Notes under the pieces: model-generated
Told to the model about the DNA's origin: nothing
Databases searched by the model: none
Seen by the model: the letters and a program-made list of their open reading frames with translations, nothing else
Shown here: positions 34,637 through 43,861 of the stretch, one piece after another
Layout of the letters: each line of letters begins with the position of its first letter
How positions within the stretch are numbered: the stretch's first letter is position 1
Position numbers and translations under genes: made by a program
Assembly: GCF_009882985.1 (NCBI RefSeq)
Contig: NZ_WTUZ01000036.1
Location: 94,041-158,040 of the forward strand
Reading direction: 5' to 3'
Length of the DNA: 64,000 nucleotides
Source of the DNA: Paenibacillus silvestris
GTDB taxonomy: Bacteria; Bacillota; Bacilli; Paenibacillales; NBRC-103111

Positions 34637-35470
34637 CTACCCCTTAACACCGGTCATCGCAATACCTTCAACCAAGTGTTTTTGCGCTAGGAGGAATAAG
34701 ACTAAGGACGGCAGTACAACTACGCTTGTTGCCGCCATCATGTAATTCCACTGTGCGGAGTACGTGCCTTGGAACAAGGTCAATCCAAGCATTAACGTAT
34801 AGTTTTTCTCACTTGTGATGAACACGAGTGGCCCCAAGTAGTCGTTCCAGCTCGCAAGAAACGTCAGCAACCCAACAACAATCATCGACTGCTTGCCGAT
34901 TGGCAGAATAATTTTCCAATACGTCTGGAAATGATTGGCGCCATCGATTTTGGCTGCTTCATCCATCTCTTTGGGAATGGACATAAAGAACTGACGAAGC
35001 AAGAAAATGTTAAACACACCACCGCCAAACCATGCCGGAGCAATTAACGGAACGAAGGAATCTGTCAGGTTTAATAACTTCCAACCGATAAAATGCGGGA
35101 TCATGACAACGAAAAACGGGAGCATGAGTCCAGTCAGAATGACGCCAAACACGCGGTCTCTCCCCACCCAATTAATCCTGGAAAAGCTGTAGGCACACAG
35201 GGAGCTGCTTAATAAAACGCCTATAATGGAAAGTCCCGTCACGATCGTGCTGTTAAGAAAATATCTATGAAATGGATGGCTGCTCAGTGCAGTCTTAAAG
35301 TTATCCCAATAAATAGTTGTTGGTAGGAATACGGGAGGACTTTTGAAAATCTCACCCATATCTACAATCGCCGTCCGAACCATCCAGTAGAAAGGGAATA
35401 AGCAAATAATGCTGCCGATAACTAAAATGCCATACACAAGAAGCAGCTTGAATGAACTCCTATTTGTCAT
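34637..35470 (-). CDS. CUT1 ABC sugar permease, MalG type (arabinoside locus)
   Basis: A 277-residue membrane protein with six helices and an EAA-loop at EMDEAAKIDGANHFQTYWKI (about residues 170-189). Its ATG overlaps the stop of the upstream permease gene by 4 bases (ATGA). With the MalF-type partner and the lipoprotein it forms the importer for products of the secreted arabinosidases. The downstream gap holds a small frame and then the giant glycosidase gene. Confidence 0.91.
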   Translation of the reverse strand: MTNRSSFKLLLVYGILVIGSIICLFPFYWMVRTAIVDMGEIFKSPPVFLPTTIYWDNFKTALSSHPFHRYFLNSTIVTGLSIIGVLLSSSLCAYSFSRINWVGRDRVFGVILTGLMLPFFVVMIPHFIGWKLLNLTDSFVPLIAPAWFGGGVFNIFLLRQFFMSIPKEMDEAAKIDGANHFQTYWKIILPIGKQSMIVVGLLTFLASWNDYLGPLVFITSEKNYTLMLGLTLFQGTYSAQWNYMMAATSVVVLPSLVLFLLAQKHLVEGIAMTGVKG

Positions 35471-36417
35471 TTGCGGTCTTCCTGCCCTTCGTAGTACACA
35501 AGAGATTTTGAGAATTTAAAGAATACCCATGTGAACAATAAAATAATTAAGAACAGCAGAACGGCACTCGCGCTGGAAGTACCAAAATTGGAGAATTGAA
35601 AGCCTTCTCTGAACAGATAGAGAACATAGAGGTAACTCGCTTTATTAGGACCGCCTTGCGTCATGACATAAGGCTGAACGAACGTTTGAAAAGCGTTGAT
35701 AAAGCCGATAACCGTATTGAAAAATATAATGGAAGAGCTCATCGGAATCGTTACATATACCAATTTTTGAAAACTGTTTCCACCATCGACTTCAAGTGCT
35801 TCATACAAGTGAGAAGGTATATTCTGAAGCCCTGCGAGAAAGATCACGATCATGTTCCCAGTTGTCCACAAACTGATTAGAATTAAGGTCGGGATAACGG
35901 TTCCGTCCGATGACAACCATAAGGAGGTTGGTAAATGAAACGTTTCAAGTATGAAATTGACGACGCCGAAATTGGGCTGCAACAACCAAAGCCAAATCAC
36001 GGAGGACGCTGCAAGCGGAATGATCACAGGCAAGTAAAATATGGCACGAAAGATGGTTCTTCCTCTTATTTTCATATTCAATAATATGGCAATGAAAAAC
36101 GAGAAAATGATTCCTGCAGGCACACTGATCATCACATAATAAAAGGTAGCCCTGACGGCTGGATAGTAGAAAGCATCTTTGCCTGAAAGCAGGTGCACAT
36201 AATTATCAAGTCCAACAAACTTAGGAGCGGAGACAATATTATATTTCGTAAAACTTAGAAATACGGTATAGAGTACAGGGCCAATGACAAAGATGAGAAA
36301 TCCCAAAAGCACAGGGGAAGCAAATAATAAACCATTGAACAGCTCACGAGCGACTCTTTTTTTCAGCATCTTCTTAGATGTCGATACAACTAGTTGATTC
36401 TCAGTACTAATCTCCAT
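35467..36417 (-). CDS. CUT1 ABC sugar permease, MalF type (arabinoside locus)
   Basis: A 316-residue permease with a polar N-tail of about 30 residues, then six helices. The EAA-loop reads LYEALEVDGGNSFQKLVYVTIP (key EA and G) near residue 200. The ATG at 36417 is chosen for GGAG 8 bases upstream; the frame extends 22 codons further without a site. It follows the binding-protein gene after a hairpin-containing gap. Confidence 0.9.
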   Translation of the reverse strand: MEISTENQLVVSTSKKMLKKRVARELFNGLLFASPVLLGFLIFVIGPVLYTVFLSFTKYNIVSAPKFVGLDNYVHLLSGKDAFYYPAVRATFYYVMISVPAGIIFSFFIAILLNMKIRGRTIFRAIFYLPVIIPLAASSVIWLWLLQPNFGVVNFILETFHLPTSLWLSSDGTVIPTLILISLWTTGNMIVIFLAGLQNIPSHLYEALEVDGGNSFQKLVYVTIPMSSSIIFFNTVIGFINAFQTFVQPYVMTQGGPNKASYLYVLYLFREGFQFSNFGTSSASAVLLFLIILLFTWVFFKFSKSLVYYEGQEDRK

Positions 36418-36442
36418 CGCTATCTCTCCTGCTATCATTTGT

Positions 36443-36474
36443 TCGATTAGCCGGCACGAAGGCCGACTAATCGA
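36443..36474 (-). other. Intercistronic stem-loop after arabinoside SBP gene
   Basis: TCGATTAG and CTAATCGA pair, followed inside by a single mismatch and CGGC/GCCG, around a 6-base loop. There is no T-run, so partial read-through or 3'-end protection of the binding-protein message is likely. Confidence 0.7.
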
Positions 36475-36505
36475 TATATCCAAAGCTGATGTCCCTCTTC
36501 AGTCA

Positions 36506-37951
36506 TTAGTTCGAACCAAATCTTCCTTTAATCTCCGGTTGAACTTTCGGTGCTAACTCTTTTAGCGCTTTTTCTGCTGTTGATTTACCGAGCCAAACGG
36601 GATCAAGAGCTGAGAAAGTCATATCCGTCACTTTACCGAAATTCATCAAATAGTAGCCGGCACTTGCCACCCCATTATTCAAAAGATTATTCATAAAGGC
36701 GTCTTTGAAGCCTTCCGGATGCGCAGGATTATTTTCTGCCCATTGTGCAACCAGTGCAGGATCGGTGTACCATTTTTTCATCGTTGGCATCCACAATCCG
36801 CCTTTGTACAAATCAATAGCACCTGCTGGATCAGCTAGGAACTTCGTCAGCATCCATGTTTCTTCCAAATGCTTCGTTGATTTGTAGATAACGCTCGCAC
36901 CACTAATGCCCATGGCGATACTTTGCTTCATCTTCGGCAATGCACCAATGCCATAGTTTACTTTTGCCGCTCCAAGATCAAGATTGATCCATTGTCCATG
37001 CATACTCATCGCTACAATTTTGGATTGCAGCGCAACAGCTTGAGATGGAATCGACTTCATCTGAGTAGGCGATGGGGCTACATGATATTTATTGATCAGA
37101 TCAGCGAGTCTTTGAATCGCTTCGATAGCTTCCGGTTGGTCAAGCGCGAACGTTTTCCCATCTTTTGAGATGATATCGCCGCCGTTATTAACGACTTGAG
37201 CCATGATTGGCCCCCACCAGCTTTCAAACGATACGCCGAATTGTTTAATATTATTAGGGTCAAAAGCCGGGTCAGCCGCATTTTTACCATTTTTATCAAG
37301 CGTTAATTTTTGAGCTGCGGCTACGAATTGATCCCACGTCCAGGCATTTTCAGCCTTCGCAGGGGGAGCCTCCACTTTGGCCTCTGCAAATAAATCCTTA
37401 TTGTAGAAAATGGCAAATGATTCTGCGGCTGAGCTTATCGCATAGGTATAATTTGGTTTTGTACCATTGAACCAAATATAGTCTAGGAAATCCGATTTTT
37501 TAACTTCCTTGTCGGTTGCGAACAAATCATTGATATTAACGAATTTCTCTTCGTTCTGCCAGGCTTCGCCTAGCTCTGAGTGCATATAGCCAGCATCCGG
37601 CGCTTCATTGCCAGCCACCATCGCTGTAATTTTAGCATCATAATCCGATTCCGGAATGAATACAGGATCTACGGTAATCCAAGGAAATTTCTCCGTGAAT
37701 TTTTTCGTTGCATTTTCTATCGCTGTTTTTTCTTGTGGACTGCCCCAATAGGTATACTTTAATTTTACGGGTTCTTTCTTAGCCTCTGGTGATGATGTCG
37801 CTGCAGTGGCTTCTTTGCTTGCTTGAGGTGCCGTCGTTCCCGCTGGTGATACGGCCGCCTCTTTGGGACTAGACGTACACCCGGTGAGAGTTATCACGGA
37901 TGCAAATAAAACAACGAGAGATGATTTCATCATTCTTTTTTTCTGTAACAA
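36506..37951 (-). CDS. Sugar ABC transporter solute-binding lipoprotein (arabinoside locus)
   Basis: A 481-residue extracellular lipoprotein of the CUT1 family (SBP_bac_1 type). The signal peptide ends in LTGC (Cys near residue 25), followed by an Ala/Thr/Ser linker and the two-lobed binding domain. The start is TTG at 37951 with GGAGG 8 bases upstream; an ATG six codons later would also retain the signal. It begins the arabinoside transport-hydrolase operon behind a cre-like site, downstream of a YesN/YesM pair. Confidence 0.9.
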   Translation of the reverse strand: MLQKKRMMKSSLVVLFASVITLTGCTSSPKEAAVSPAGTTAPQASKEATAATSSPEAKKEPVKLKYTYWGSPQEKTAIENATKKFTEKFPWITVDPVFIPESDYDAKITAMVAGNEAPDAGYMHSELGEAWQNEEKFVNINDLFATDKEVKKSDFLDYIWFNGTKPNYTYAISSAAESFAIFYNKDLFAEAKVEAPPAKAENAWTWDQFVAAAQKLTLDKNGKNAADPAFDPNNIKQFGVSFESWWGPIMAQVVNNGGDIISKDGKTFALDQPEAIEAIQRLADLINKYHVAPSPTQMKSIPSQAVALQSKIVAMSMHGQWINLDLGAAKVNYGIGALPKMKQSIAMGISGASVIYKSTKHLEETWMLTKFLADPAGAIDLYKGGLWMPTMKKWYTDPALVAQWAENNPAHPEGFKDAFMNNLLNNGVASAGYYLMNFGKVTDMTFSALDPVWLGKSTAEKALKELAPKVQPEIKGRFGSN

Positions 37952-38008
37952 TTTGCTTTCCTCCCTTATCGCTCTAGGTTCTTCATAAGGTTTGACTTAT
38001 GTATCTAC

Positions 38009-38030
38009 ACTATAACGAATGCGCTTACAT
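38009..38030 (-). promoter_or_regulatory. Arabinoside operon promoter with cre site
   Basis: On the minus strand ATGTAAGCGCATTCGT (38015-38030) matches the CcpA cre consensus at all but one position, directly upstream of TATAGT (38009-38014), a -10 candidate. There is no good -35. The cre overlaps the spacer, so CcpA would block transcription when preferred sugars are present, and the YesN-type regulator would activate it. A TTTAGTG/CACTAAA inverted repeat lies further upstream near 38053-38083. Confidence 0.65.
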
Positions 38031-38095
38031 CTTGATATTCGAAAGATTTTGGTTTAGTGGACTATTCTTATATTTTCACTAAAATTGACTCTGTG

Positions 38096-39931
38096 CTAAA
38101 AATTGTCCACACTGGTCTCGAATTTGCGAAATGGAAACACGATATGCACACTCGTTCCAACACCCACCTGAGAATCTATCGAGATTCCGTACTCCTGACC
38201 GAACAGAAGTTTAATCCGTTTATCTATATTGCTAATCCCAACATGCTCCGAATCATCATTCATGATGTTCTTTTTTTGGTTCTCGTCCATTCCCTTGCCG
38301 TTATCCTGTACAGTAAAATGTACCGTTGATTCGTTATTCCATCCGACAATTTGAATCATTCCACCAGTCTCAAGCAACTCAAATCCATGAATAATGGAGT
38401 TTTCAATGATCGGCTGAAGGAATAGCTTGGGTACCGTACAGCTATCTAGTGAGGGATCAATCTCGATTTGAACACCAAAGATACCTTCATAGCGAGTGCT
38501 CATGATATGCAGATAGCCCTTCAGCCACTTCATATCTTCTCGTAGAGGAACAATTTCTTTCTTATTATGTACGGTATACTCAAGCATCGTGGATAAACTC
38601 ATAATCATACGACTGATGTCATCCTGGTTTTTGTCCATAGCCATCCAGTTAATAATATTTAACGTATTATAGAGAAAGTGAGGGTTCAGCTGCAAATTGA
38701 GAGCCATAATCTCCGCTTCTTTCTCCCTTAATTTCACCTCGTAGTTTTCGGTAATTAATTGTTGAATTTTTTCATTCATTTGGTTAAATTTGGTGAAAAG
38801 AAAGCTGAATTCCTTATCTGATACGACGGGGATTTTCGTGGTGAATTTACCAATACCGATTAAATGAGTCGCAACTAACAATTTCTTAATCGGATTCGTT
38901 AACCAGCCCGAGAGTAGGTAGGCAATAATAACCGAAAGAACCATTAGAAATATGCTTAAATAGAGTGTATACGTTCGGAGGTTCGACAAGTTGACAATCA
39001 GTTGATCATACGGTACGAATGCTGCCGTGATCCAGCCCGTGGTTTGCATTCTGTCAAAACAGACCAGCAATTTTTTACCAGCAATCGTGGTAATCGACGA
39101 TCCGCTTTTCTGCAGCAGGGCATGCTGGAACCAGTCTGAATCCTCATAAGATTTGATATGATTGGACTGCGTGGGAGAGATCACTCTTCCGTCCTGGGAT
39201 AGGACAAATGTATAGGCCCCGGTAACAGGCAGGCTATCGGCAAACACGCTATTAAACATATCTACTTTTACATTAATTAACAAAACAGGTCGCTCGATCC
39301 CTTCACTCATGTAATGAATGGACCCATTTTGGAAATAGGTGCTGTTAATCGTACGGGCGGCCGCAAAGAAATTATTAAAATTATTATTCAGAATCTCTCC
39401 GCTCTTCACGATTTCGGATACTTCGTAATTAGGAATCCAAACAAGCCCTCCTTGTGCTTGCTTGGCATCTTTATATACATTTGAATCCAGCACTTTTTCC
39501 TGAGAAATGGAGACATTGTTGCTTCCAAATGCGTAATAGCTTGTTAGCAGATTAGCAGAGAATATATCCCCATTTTCAATAAAATACTGATTTAATATTT
39601 CTTTGATCCGCTTGTCCATTTGAATTAACTGCATCTCATCATCGGTTCTCATCGCATTTAACAGGGTATATAACTCAACATTGGAAATTGTTGATAATGT
39701 GCTTTCTTGTAATTTATTAAGCCTATTGTCAATAATTTGATTATCTTTTTTGACAATTTCATAGATATGTTTACTGGCATTTTCCAGAATAATTTGCGAG
39801 CTGGTGTTGTAGTATTTAATTCCGATTACAATGGCTGGGACTGTTATAAGGAGAATATAAGAAATCGTTAATTTGTCTCTAAACCTCAGCTCGCTCAGTT
39901 TTTTACCTAGCAATTTCAGGTATTTCTTCAC
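38096..39931 (-). CDS. YesM-type sensor histidine kinase (arabinoside locus)
   Basis: A 611-residue membrane kinase. A helix at about residues 22-42 and another near 305-330 flank a dCache-like extracellular domain. A HAMP domain is followed by HFLYNTLNIINWM with the phospho-His at about 425, an N-box IIENSIIHGF and G-boxes DNGKGM and GVGTSVHIVFP. The start appears to be GTG, preceded by a weak AAGTGAG site and only 19 bases after the regulator stop, so translation may be coupled. It pairs with the upstream response regulator. Confidence 0.9.
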   Translation of the reverse strand: MKKYLKLLGKKLSELRFRDKLTISYILLITVPAIVIGIKYYNTSSQIILENASKHIYEIVKKDNQIIDNRLNKLQESTLSTISNVELYTLLNAMRTDDEMQLIQMDKRIKEILNQYFIENGDIFSANLLTSYYAFGSNNVSISQEKVLDSNVYKDAKQAQGGLVWIPNYEVSEIVKSGEILNNNFNNFFAAARTINSTYFQNGSIHYMSEGIERPVLLINVKVDMFNSVFADSLPVTGAYTFVLSQDGRVISPTQSNHIKSYEDSDWFQHALLQKSGSSITTIAGKKLLVCFDRMQTTGWITAAFVPYDQLIVNLSNLRTYTLYLSIFLMVLSVIIAYLLSGWLTNPIKKLLVATHLIGIGKFTTKIPVVSDKEFSFLFTKFNQMNEKIQQLITENYEVKLREKEAEIMALNLQLNPHFLYNTLNIINWMAMDKNQDDISRMIMSLSTMLEYTVHNKKEIVPLREDMKWLKGYLHIMSTRYEGIFGVQIEIDPSLDSCTVPKLFLQPIIENSIIHGFELLETGGMIQIVGWNNESTVHFTVQDNGKGMDENQKKNIMNDDSEHVGISNIDKRIKLLFGQEYGISIDSQVGVGTSVHIVFPFRKFETSVDNF

Positions 39932-39950
39932 TGCCGCATCAACTCACTTC

Positions 39951-41561
39951 TTATTTATTCGCGTTGTAGATGTTCACCGTAATTCTTCTGTACTCTTCCG
40001 GAGTGACACCGAATTCCTTTTTGAATACGCGATTGAAATACTTGGTATCCTTAAAGCCGATCAGCTTGGATATCTCATAAATCTTGGAGTCCGTTTCTTC
40101 CAGCAGCTCTTTCCCTTTCCTGAGTCGTGTCCGAAGTAAGTATTGGCTGAACGAAATGCCCGTGTTTACTTTGAAATAGTGACTGAAATAGCTCGTGTTG
40201 AAATAAAATTTACTGGCCACCGACTCCAGAAACAAGTCCTCAGCATAATGCTCTTCGATATATTGCAAACAGGTTTTGATAATCATTTCCTTTTTCCAAT
40301 TTCTCGTCTTCTGAATCGTGTCAATCATCTCGCTCAGCATGTCGATAACGAAATTCTTCAGCATCGAATAGAAGGGGCTATGTTTGATAGACTCTTCGGT
40401 TCTTCGTAATAAATCTTTGTAATAATCCTCTAACATGACATCTTTAAAATGATGGATCAGGTGCACAACAATACGAAGAATAAATTCTCTAAAGGCTTCT
40501 GGCAAAGGAAGTCCCTGGTTAATTTGTTTTTCGAAAATAACATGGATGAGTCGAACGGCTTTCTCTTTATCCGACTCGCGAACGGCATCAAGCAGCTCCT
40601 CTTCCTCACGATATTTGGCAAGAACCTGTCCGCTTGCTGCCGGCACGATCTCTTCCAACGAGAGAATGATAGCGCTGCCAAGAAAAAATTGATACGATAA
40701 AGCCCGTTTGGCATCTTCATAAGATTGTTTGGCTAACCGGATGATATCCTCGCTGTTACTACCCAGCGCTACCGTGATCTCCAGACCGTCTTCCTTCATT
40801 TTCCGAATGCATGCGCGCAGCTTATCCAGCGTTTCTGACGAACGAATTTCGAATGAACTTGCCGATATGACAGTAACGAGAATACTTCTTCTGTCCTCTA
40901 AGAAAAATGAAACAGAGCCTGCTGCAGGCCCCAAAGTTTGTTCTATTTGTTGCTTCAGAAATTGTTTGGCCTGGAAATCATCTATAAAATCAGCCGATCT
41001 AAACGCATTGATCTCTGTGAGCATAACGGTGCCTGCTTCGATTGGAGGAAGTAATTTGCGCAGTTCAGATAGACTTTTCCCCTCTATATGCCCCGCAATC
41101 CATTGATTCATCAAATGATCATTGTAAATAGGGAGTGTTTGATTGAGTTTGATAAGCGCATTTTCATTTTCTTGCAGCTGGGTATGATTGGCTGTTATTT
41201 CTCTTTCAATTTTCTCTAAAGTATGTTTCATCGTCGCTGCATCAACAGGTTTAAGTAAATATTCGCATACCCCTAAGCTAATTGCTTTTTGTGCATATTC
41301 GAATTGTCGATATCCGCTTAATACGACAAGAATAGGCGGTTTGTCGTAGGAATCCAGCTTTTCTAGCAGCTGTAATCCATCCATCTGTGGCATGCGGATA
41401 TCGCTAAAAACAATATCAATGGGATTCTCAGCCATAACGACTAGCGCTTCATTGCCATTTTTCGCCTTAAATACCTGGTAATCCGGTCTTAGCTTTCCGA
41501 TCAGATTCGCCAACCCATCCCTATGTCTTGGCTCATCATCGACAATTAATAGTTTATACAT
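39951..41561 (-). CDS. YesN-type response regulator with AraC HTH (arabinoside locus)
   Basis: A 536-residue regulator. The receiver starts YKLLIVDDEPRHRDGL and carries the phosphorylated Asp in IVFSDIRMPQMDG (about residue 54). A long middle region follows. The C-terminal AraC double HTH (about residues 430-530) ends FGVTPEEYRRI. GGGGGT lies 7 bases before the ATG. It precedes its kinase in the operon, the reverse of the mannoside pair, and is divergent from the siderophore-binding gene. It likely activates the arabinoside SBP promoter. Confidence 0.92.
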   Translation of the reverse strand: MYKLLIVDDEPRHRDGLANLIGKLRPDYQVFKAKNGNEALVVMAENPIDIVFSDIRMPQMDGLQLLEKLDSYDKPPILVVLSGYRQFEYAQKAISLGVCEYLLKPVDAATMKHTLEKIEREITANHTQLQENENALIKLNQTLPIYNDHLMNQWIAGHIEGKSLSELRKLLPPIEAGTVMLTEINAFRSADFIDDFQAKQFLKQQIEQTLGPAAGSVSFFLEDRRSILVTVISASSFEIRSSETLDKLRACIRKMKEDGLEITVALGSNSEDIIRLAKQSYEDAKRALSYQFFLGSAIILSLEEIVPAASGQVLAKYREEEELLDAVRESDKEKAVRLIHVIFEKQINQGLPLPEAFREFILRIVVHLIHHFKDVMLEDYYKDLLRRTEESIKHSPFYSMLKNFVIDMLSEMIDTIQKTRNWKKEMIIKTCLQYIEEHYAEDLFLESVASKFYFNTSYFSHYFKVNTGISFSQYLLRTRLRKGKELLEETDSKIYEISKLIGFKDTKYFNRVFKKEFGVTPEEYRRITVNIYNANK

Positions 41562-41737
41562 CGAACTACCCCCATCTCTCTATTTCGTGCAAAAGGAACA
41601 CAATGTGTAAGCTCTTAGCAACAATTTCACCAAAAACACGACATTCCCTGCTAATACATTAGCTTTCGACAAAGGTTCCGTTGGTTTATCAAAAAGCAAC
41701 ATTATCCGCGTAGAGATCATAAAAGATGAGATTCTCG

Positions 41738-41766
41738 TTGACAAACGTGAACCTAGATTCTATATT
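41738..41766 (+). promoter_or_regulatory. Sigma-A promoter of siderophore-binding gene
   Basis: TTGACA (41738-41743), a 17-bp spacer and TATATT (41761-41766) form a near-consensus promoter. Transcription would start near 41773, right at the Fur-box-like site. Confidence 0.85.
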
Positions 41767-41775
41767 AGTTTAGAT

Positions 41776-41794
41776 GATATCGATTATCATTATC
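41776..41794. promoter_or_regulatory. Fur box
   Basis: On the minus strand GATAATGATAATCGATATC matches the classical 19-bp Fur box at 17 of 19 positions. Its place just after the -10 predicts iron-dependent repression of the downstream lipoprotein gene. Confidence 0.85.
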
Positions 41795-41836
41795 AATTAA
41801 TGCGTGGTCTAGATCCACCTATAAGGAGACTCCAAG

Positions 41837-42787
41837 ATGAAGAACAAACTTTTTATCCCTCTTATTCTTTCGTTGATGTTCGCTATCTCCGCTTGCGGTA
41901 ACAAGGCGACGAACAATAGCCCTGCAGCATCTCCACAAAACTCGAGTACGCCAGCCGCTACCACAGAAGCTTCTAGCACAATCAACTATGCATCCGAAAC
42001 TGGGCCTGTCCAGGTGCCTGCGAGTCCTAAACGTATCGTTGCCCTGACGAATGCGCCGAACGTGTTATCGCTAGGCGGCACACTGGTCGGAGTAGACGAA
42101 TGGACGAATAAGAACCCCCTTTTCAAAGATAAACTTAAAGGTGTCCCTGTTGTTTCAGAGAATGAACTGGAGAAAATCATAGAACAGAAACCAGATCTAA
42201 TTATCGCTGGCTCCGAGTCCAAAAACATTGAAAAATTAAAACAAATTGCGCCTACTGTCGTCTATACGTGGGGCAAACTGGACTACCTAGCCCAGCAGCT
42301 CGAAATCGGTAAATTGCTGAACAAAGAAAAAGATGCGCAAAAATGGAACGATGATTTCAAGAAGCGCGCGGCAGACCTAGGCAAAGAAGTGAAAGCCAAA
42401 ATCGGTGAGCAAGCTACCGTATCCGTCATCGAAACAGACTCGAAAGACTTCTACGTTTTCGGCAATAACTGGGCTCGCGGTACAGAGGTCCTGTACCAAG
42501 CTATGGGTTTAAACATGCCTGAGAAAGTCAAAAAGGATGCTCTTGGCCCAGGCTACTATGCACTCTCGCAAGAAGTTATTCCGAATTATGCAGGCGACTA
42601 CATTGTCCTCAGCAGAAGCACAGCAGCTAATAATTCATTCATGAAAACTGACACATGGAACAACATTCCAGCAGTCAAAAACAAACACGTCATCGAGATT
42701 GATACGGAAGCTGCCACGTATAGCGATCCGACAACCCTCGAATATTTATTAAATATTTTCAAGGAAGGATTCCTTGGGAAGAAATAA
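41837..42787 (+). CDS. Iron-siderophore ABC transporter binding lipoprotein
   Basis: A 316-residue FecB/FeuA-like class III binding protein (periplasmic_binding_2). The lipobox is ISAC (Cys at residue 20), followed by a Ser/Pro/Thr linker. The core starts VPASPKRIVALTNAPNVLSLG and includes PDLIIAGS and NNIPAVKNKHVIEID, usual family segments. AAGGAG lies 8 bases before the ATG. A strong promoter with a Fur box precedes it and a terminator follows, so it is monocistronic. No permease or ATPase is adjacent; it must work with an importer encoded elsewhere. Siderophore identity is unknown. Confidence 0.92.
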   Translation: MKNKLFIPLILSLMFAISACGNKATNNSPAASPQNSSTPAATTEASSTINYASETGPVQVPASPKRIVALTNAPNVLSLGGTLVGVDEWTNKNPLFKDKLKGVPVVSENELEKIIEQKPDLIIAGSESKNIEKLKQIAPTVVYTWGKLDYLAQQLEIGKLLNKEKDAQKWNDDFKKRAADLGKEVKAKIGEQATVSVIETDSKDFYVFGNNWARGTEVLYQAMGLNMPEKVKKDALGPGYYALSQEVIPNYAGDYIVLSRSTAANNSFMKTDTWNNIPAVKNKHVIEIDTEAATYSDPTTLEYLLNIFKEGFLGKK

Positions 42788-42795
42788 ATGTGTAG

Positions 42796-42834
42796 AAACG
42801 CCTTCTTTAGCATGACCAAGAAGGCGTTTTTTCT
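42796..42834. terminator. Terminator after siderophore-binding gene
   Basis: AAACGCCTTCTT pairs perfectly with AAGAAGGCGTTT around a 10-base loop, followed by TTTTT on the plus strand. It can also serve the convergent SDR gene. Confidence 0.9.
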
Positions 42835-42843
42835 CGTCCTGAA

Positions 42844-43743
42844 TCATGTAACAATCGAACCTCCATTAACGAACATAACTTGGCCCGATATGTAGGAGGC
42901 ATCGTCAGAGGCTAACAGGACATAAGCAGGAGCCAATTCAAAAGGCTGCCCAGGACGTTTCAGCGGCACCTCTGTGCCAAATGTCGTTACTTCTTCAGCC
43001 GTAAACGCAGAAGGAATGAGCGGCGTCCACGTCGGACCAGGCGCTACCGCGTTGACGCGAATGCCTTGATCGGCAAGTGAGAGTGACAGCGAACGGGTAA
43101 AGGAGACAATAGCCCCCTTGGTGGCGGTATAGTCAAGCATGAAGCCCATTCCTGAGAAGGCGGTATCTGAGGTCGTGTTAATGATGGCGCTTCCTGCACG
43201 CAGATGAGGCAAAGCCGCTTTCGTCATATCAAAGAATGAGATGATATTGGTTTGGAAGGTATGCATGAGCTGCTCTTTGGTAATATCCAGAATGCTCTTC
43301 TGATGATACTGAACGCCATGATTGTTGACTAGAATATCCAACTTTCCATAGGTTTTAATCGTTGTATCCACAACGTTAAGACAGTTTTCCTCTTCTCTTA
43401 GATCTCCAGGTATTAACACGCAGCGACGCCCCAACTGGATAATCATTTGCTTCGTTTCGGCCGCATCTTGATGTTCATCTAGATAGGCGATAGCCAGATC
43501 TGCACCTTCCTTGGCAAAAGCGATCGCGACAGCCCTGCCGATTCCGCTATCACCGCCTGTAATAATCGCCACCTTATCCTTCAGTTTCCCGCTCCCGATA
43601 TAGGCTGGATTGTGTGACAAAGGGCGAGGATTCATCAAATATTCGAACCCCGGCTGCCTATCCTGATGCTGCGGTGGAAAAACGACAGGAACATTCGTGC
43701 ATTGCTGCTTCCAACCCATGTAGGGGTACATGAAATATGTCAC
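42844..43743 (-). CDS. SDR-family oxidoreductase (YhdF/YhxC-like)
   Basis: A 299-residue short-chain dehydrogenase with an N-terminal extension of about 45 residues ending in a PAYIGSGKL motif, typical of the YhdF/YhxC subgroup. TGGDSGIG (residues about 62-69) is the cofactor motif, NNHG the structural motif, and YTATK (about 205-209) gives the catalytic Tyr and Lys. The GTG start at 43743 has GGAGG 8 bases upstream. It is monocistronic. It probably reduces or oxidises small carbonyls or sugars with NAD(P); the substrate is not predictable. Confidence 0.9.
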   Translation of the reverse strand: MTYFMYPYMGWKQQCTNVPVVFPPQHQDRQPGFEYLMNPRPLSHNPAYIGSGKLKDKVAIITGGDSGIGRAVAIAFAKEGADLAIAYLDEHQDAAETKQMIIQLGRRCVLIPGDLREEENCLNVVDTTIKTYGKLDILVNNHGVQYHQKSILDITKEQLMHTFQTNIISFFDMTKAALPHLRAGSAIINTTSDTAFSGMGFMLDYTATKGAIVSFTRSLSLSLADQGIRVNAVAPGPTWTPLIPSAFTAEEVTTFGTEVPLKRPGQPFELAPAYVLLASDDASYISGQVMFVNGGSIVT

Positions 43744-43814
43744 ATCTTTCGCCTCCTCTCGATTTCAGTTATCTATCTCACTGTATTCCACTGGATTTGT
43801 AAACAGTCCATATC

Positions 43815-43847
43815 ACAAAAAGAGCCTATCCGAATGGATTAGGCTCT
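43815..43847 (-). terminator. Terminator of the isomerase/dehydrogenase operon
   Basis: AAGAGCCTA (43819-43827) pairs with TAGGCTCTT (43839-43847), and TTTTTGTG follows on the minus strand, 15 bases after the isomerase stop codon. Confidence 0.85.
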
Positions 43848-43861
43848 TCTTGGTCAATGCA

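Noticed and set aside
38053..38083. TTTAGTG/CACTAAA inverted repeat as a terminator of the kinase gene
   Set aside because: The stem is only 7 bp AT-rich with a 17-base loop and no T-run; an operator role is possible but unproven.
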